This document shows positions 63,380-64,000 of a stretch of 64,000 nt of DNA, piece after piece. Every line of letters begins with the position of its first letter. The first letter of the stretch is position 1. The notes under the pieces were generated by a model. It searched no databases, was not told the origin of the DNA, and worked only from the letters and a program-made list of their open reading frames with translations. Source of the stretch: Methylibium sp. NZG (GTDB lineage Bacteria > Pseudomonadota > Gammaproteobacteria > Burkholderiales > Burkholderiaceae_C); the NCBI GenBank assembly GCA_001263235.1, contig LGRD01000018.1:1-64000 (forward strand). The letters are read 5' to 3'. The position numbers were made by a program, and so were the translations under genes.

Positions 63380-64000
63380 CTACAAACTCGCCGTGATCCC
63401 CCCATCCACATACAAAATGTGCCCGCTCACAAAGCTCGCCGCGTCCGACGCCAGAAACACCGCCGCCCCGCCGAGTTCCTCCACATTCCCCCAGCGCCCT
63501 GCCGGCGTTCGCCCGGCGAGCCAGGTGCTGAAGGCGGGGTCGGCCACCAAGGCCTGGTTCAGCTCCGTCTTGAAGTAGCCGGGCCCGAGGCCGTTGACCT
63601 GGATGCCGTGTTTGCCCAGGTCGATGGCCATGCCCTTGGTCAGCATCTTCACCGCGCCTTTGGTGGCGGCGTACGGCGCGATGCCGGGGCGGCCGAGTTC
63701 GCTTTGCACCGAGCACACGTTGATGATCTTGCCCTGCTTGCGCGGGATCATGCGCTGCGCCACCGCGCGGCCGACGAAGAATACGCTGTCGATGTTGGTG
63801 GTGGTGATCTTGTGCCAGGCGTCGGTGGGGAACTCGGCAAACGGGCTGCGGTGCTGCATGCCGGCGTTGTTGATCAGGATGTCGATGGCGCCGATGTCGG
63901 CTTCGACCTTCGCCACGCCGGCCTCGACGGCGTCGGCATCGGTCACGTCGAAGGCCACGGCCTCGGCCTGGAAACCCTGGCCTTGCAGCGCCCGCTGCGC
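63380..64000 (-). CDS. SDR-family dehydrogenase, gluconate 5-dehydrogenase (IdnO)-like (5' end outside window)
   Basis: 206 codons remain before the right edge; the start and cofactor-binding motif lie outside. Visible: ILINNAGMQHRSPFAEFPTD, NIDSVFFVGRAVAQRMI, INVCSVQSELGRPGIAPYAATKGAVK (catalytic Ser, Tyr and Lys) in pieces, GLGPGYFKTELNQAL and the terminal SGHILYVDGGITASL. The MQHR and GYFKTELN blocks are characteristic of IdnO-like proteins that interconvert gluconate and 5-ketogluconate. Confidence 0.88.
   Translation of the reverse strand, partial: AQRALQGQGFQAEAVAFDVTDADAVEAGVAKVEADIGAIDILINNAGMQHRSPFAEFPTDAWHKITTTNIDSVFFVGRAVAQRMIPRKQGKIINVCSVQSELGRPGIAPYAATKGAVKMLTKGMAIDLGKHGIQVNGLGPGYFKTELNQALVADPAFSTWLAGRTPAGRWGNVEELGGAAVFLASDAASFVSGHILYVDGGITASL

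Overview
The window is GC-rich chromosomal DNA of a betaproteobacterium of the order Burkholderiales, most likely the Rubrivivax/Leptothrix/Methylibium-type group. This rests on gene order (ppc divergent from hemC-hemD-hemX-hemY; greB next to spoT-rpoZ-gmk; rph-rdgB-hemW; radC/fkpB-ispH-serS), on codon use, and on dispersed inverted repeats common in that order. It is recognition from memory, not a database search.

Layout. 1-1300: tail of a secreted-type protein, a small membrane protein and a CBS-domain protein. 1303-6117: three-gene 2-oxoacid oxidoreductase operon, divergent from an alkane hydroxylase (6345-7535). 7600-8850: AT-richer accessory patch with a damaged hypothetical gene and a HigBA toxin-antitoxin pair under a perfect palindrome. 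9812-15410: ECF sigma factor, beta-sandwich protein, TPR-CHAT caspase-like protease and lipoprotein subtilase, a candidate sigma-controlled protease system. 15572-19761: DUF4956 membrane protein, VTC-type polyphosphate polymerase, small helical protein, phytase-type esterase and OprO/P-like porin, which together look like a phosphate/polyphosphate unit. 19800-22761: polar amino acid ABC transporter. 22921-23693: TacAT-type GNAT/DUF1778 pair. 23754-31171: ppc, then hemC-D-X-Y. 31206-33817: tRNA-Arg(ACG) used as an integration site. A 48-bp repeat of the tRNA 3' end brackets a 2.5-kb segment that carries one large GHKL (MORC/MutL-like) ATPase and no integrase. 33825-41414: catabolic cluster (GntR, CoA-transferase, SDR, two GSTs, SnoaL-like protein, LysR, aldehyde dehydrogenase). 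42079-44406: an EAL phosphodiesterase and an MFS transporter that have both lost their N-termini at one head-to-head junction near 43100. 44519-62681: mostly housekeeping genes (greB, spoT, rpoZ, gmk, yicC, Ser/Thr kinase with PP2C phosphatase, rph, rdgB, hemW, diguanylate cyclase with truncated globin, smr, radC, fkpB, ispH, serS, tRNA-Ser). An unlinked sdhB and a hypothetical gene interrupt yicC-gmk. 62743-64000: two small accessory genes and the start of an IdnO-like dehydrogenase.

The best candidates for something undescribed are the single-gene GHKL ATPase island in tRNA-Arg and the sigma/CHAT/subtilase locus. The coupled diguanylate cyclase-truncated globin pair, the 11-residue-repeat secreted protein and the head-to-head double truncation also merit attention. 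No CRISPR array, rRNA gene, insertion sequence or integrase was seen.
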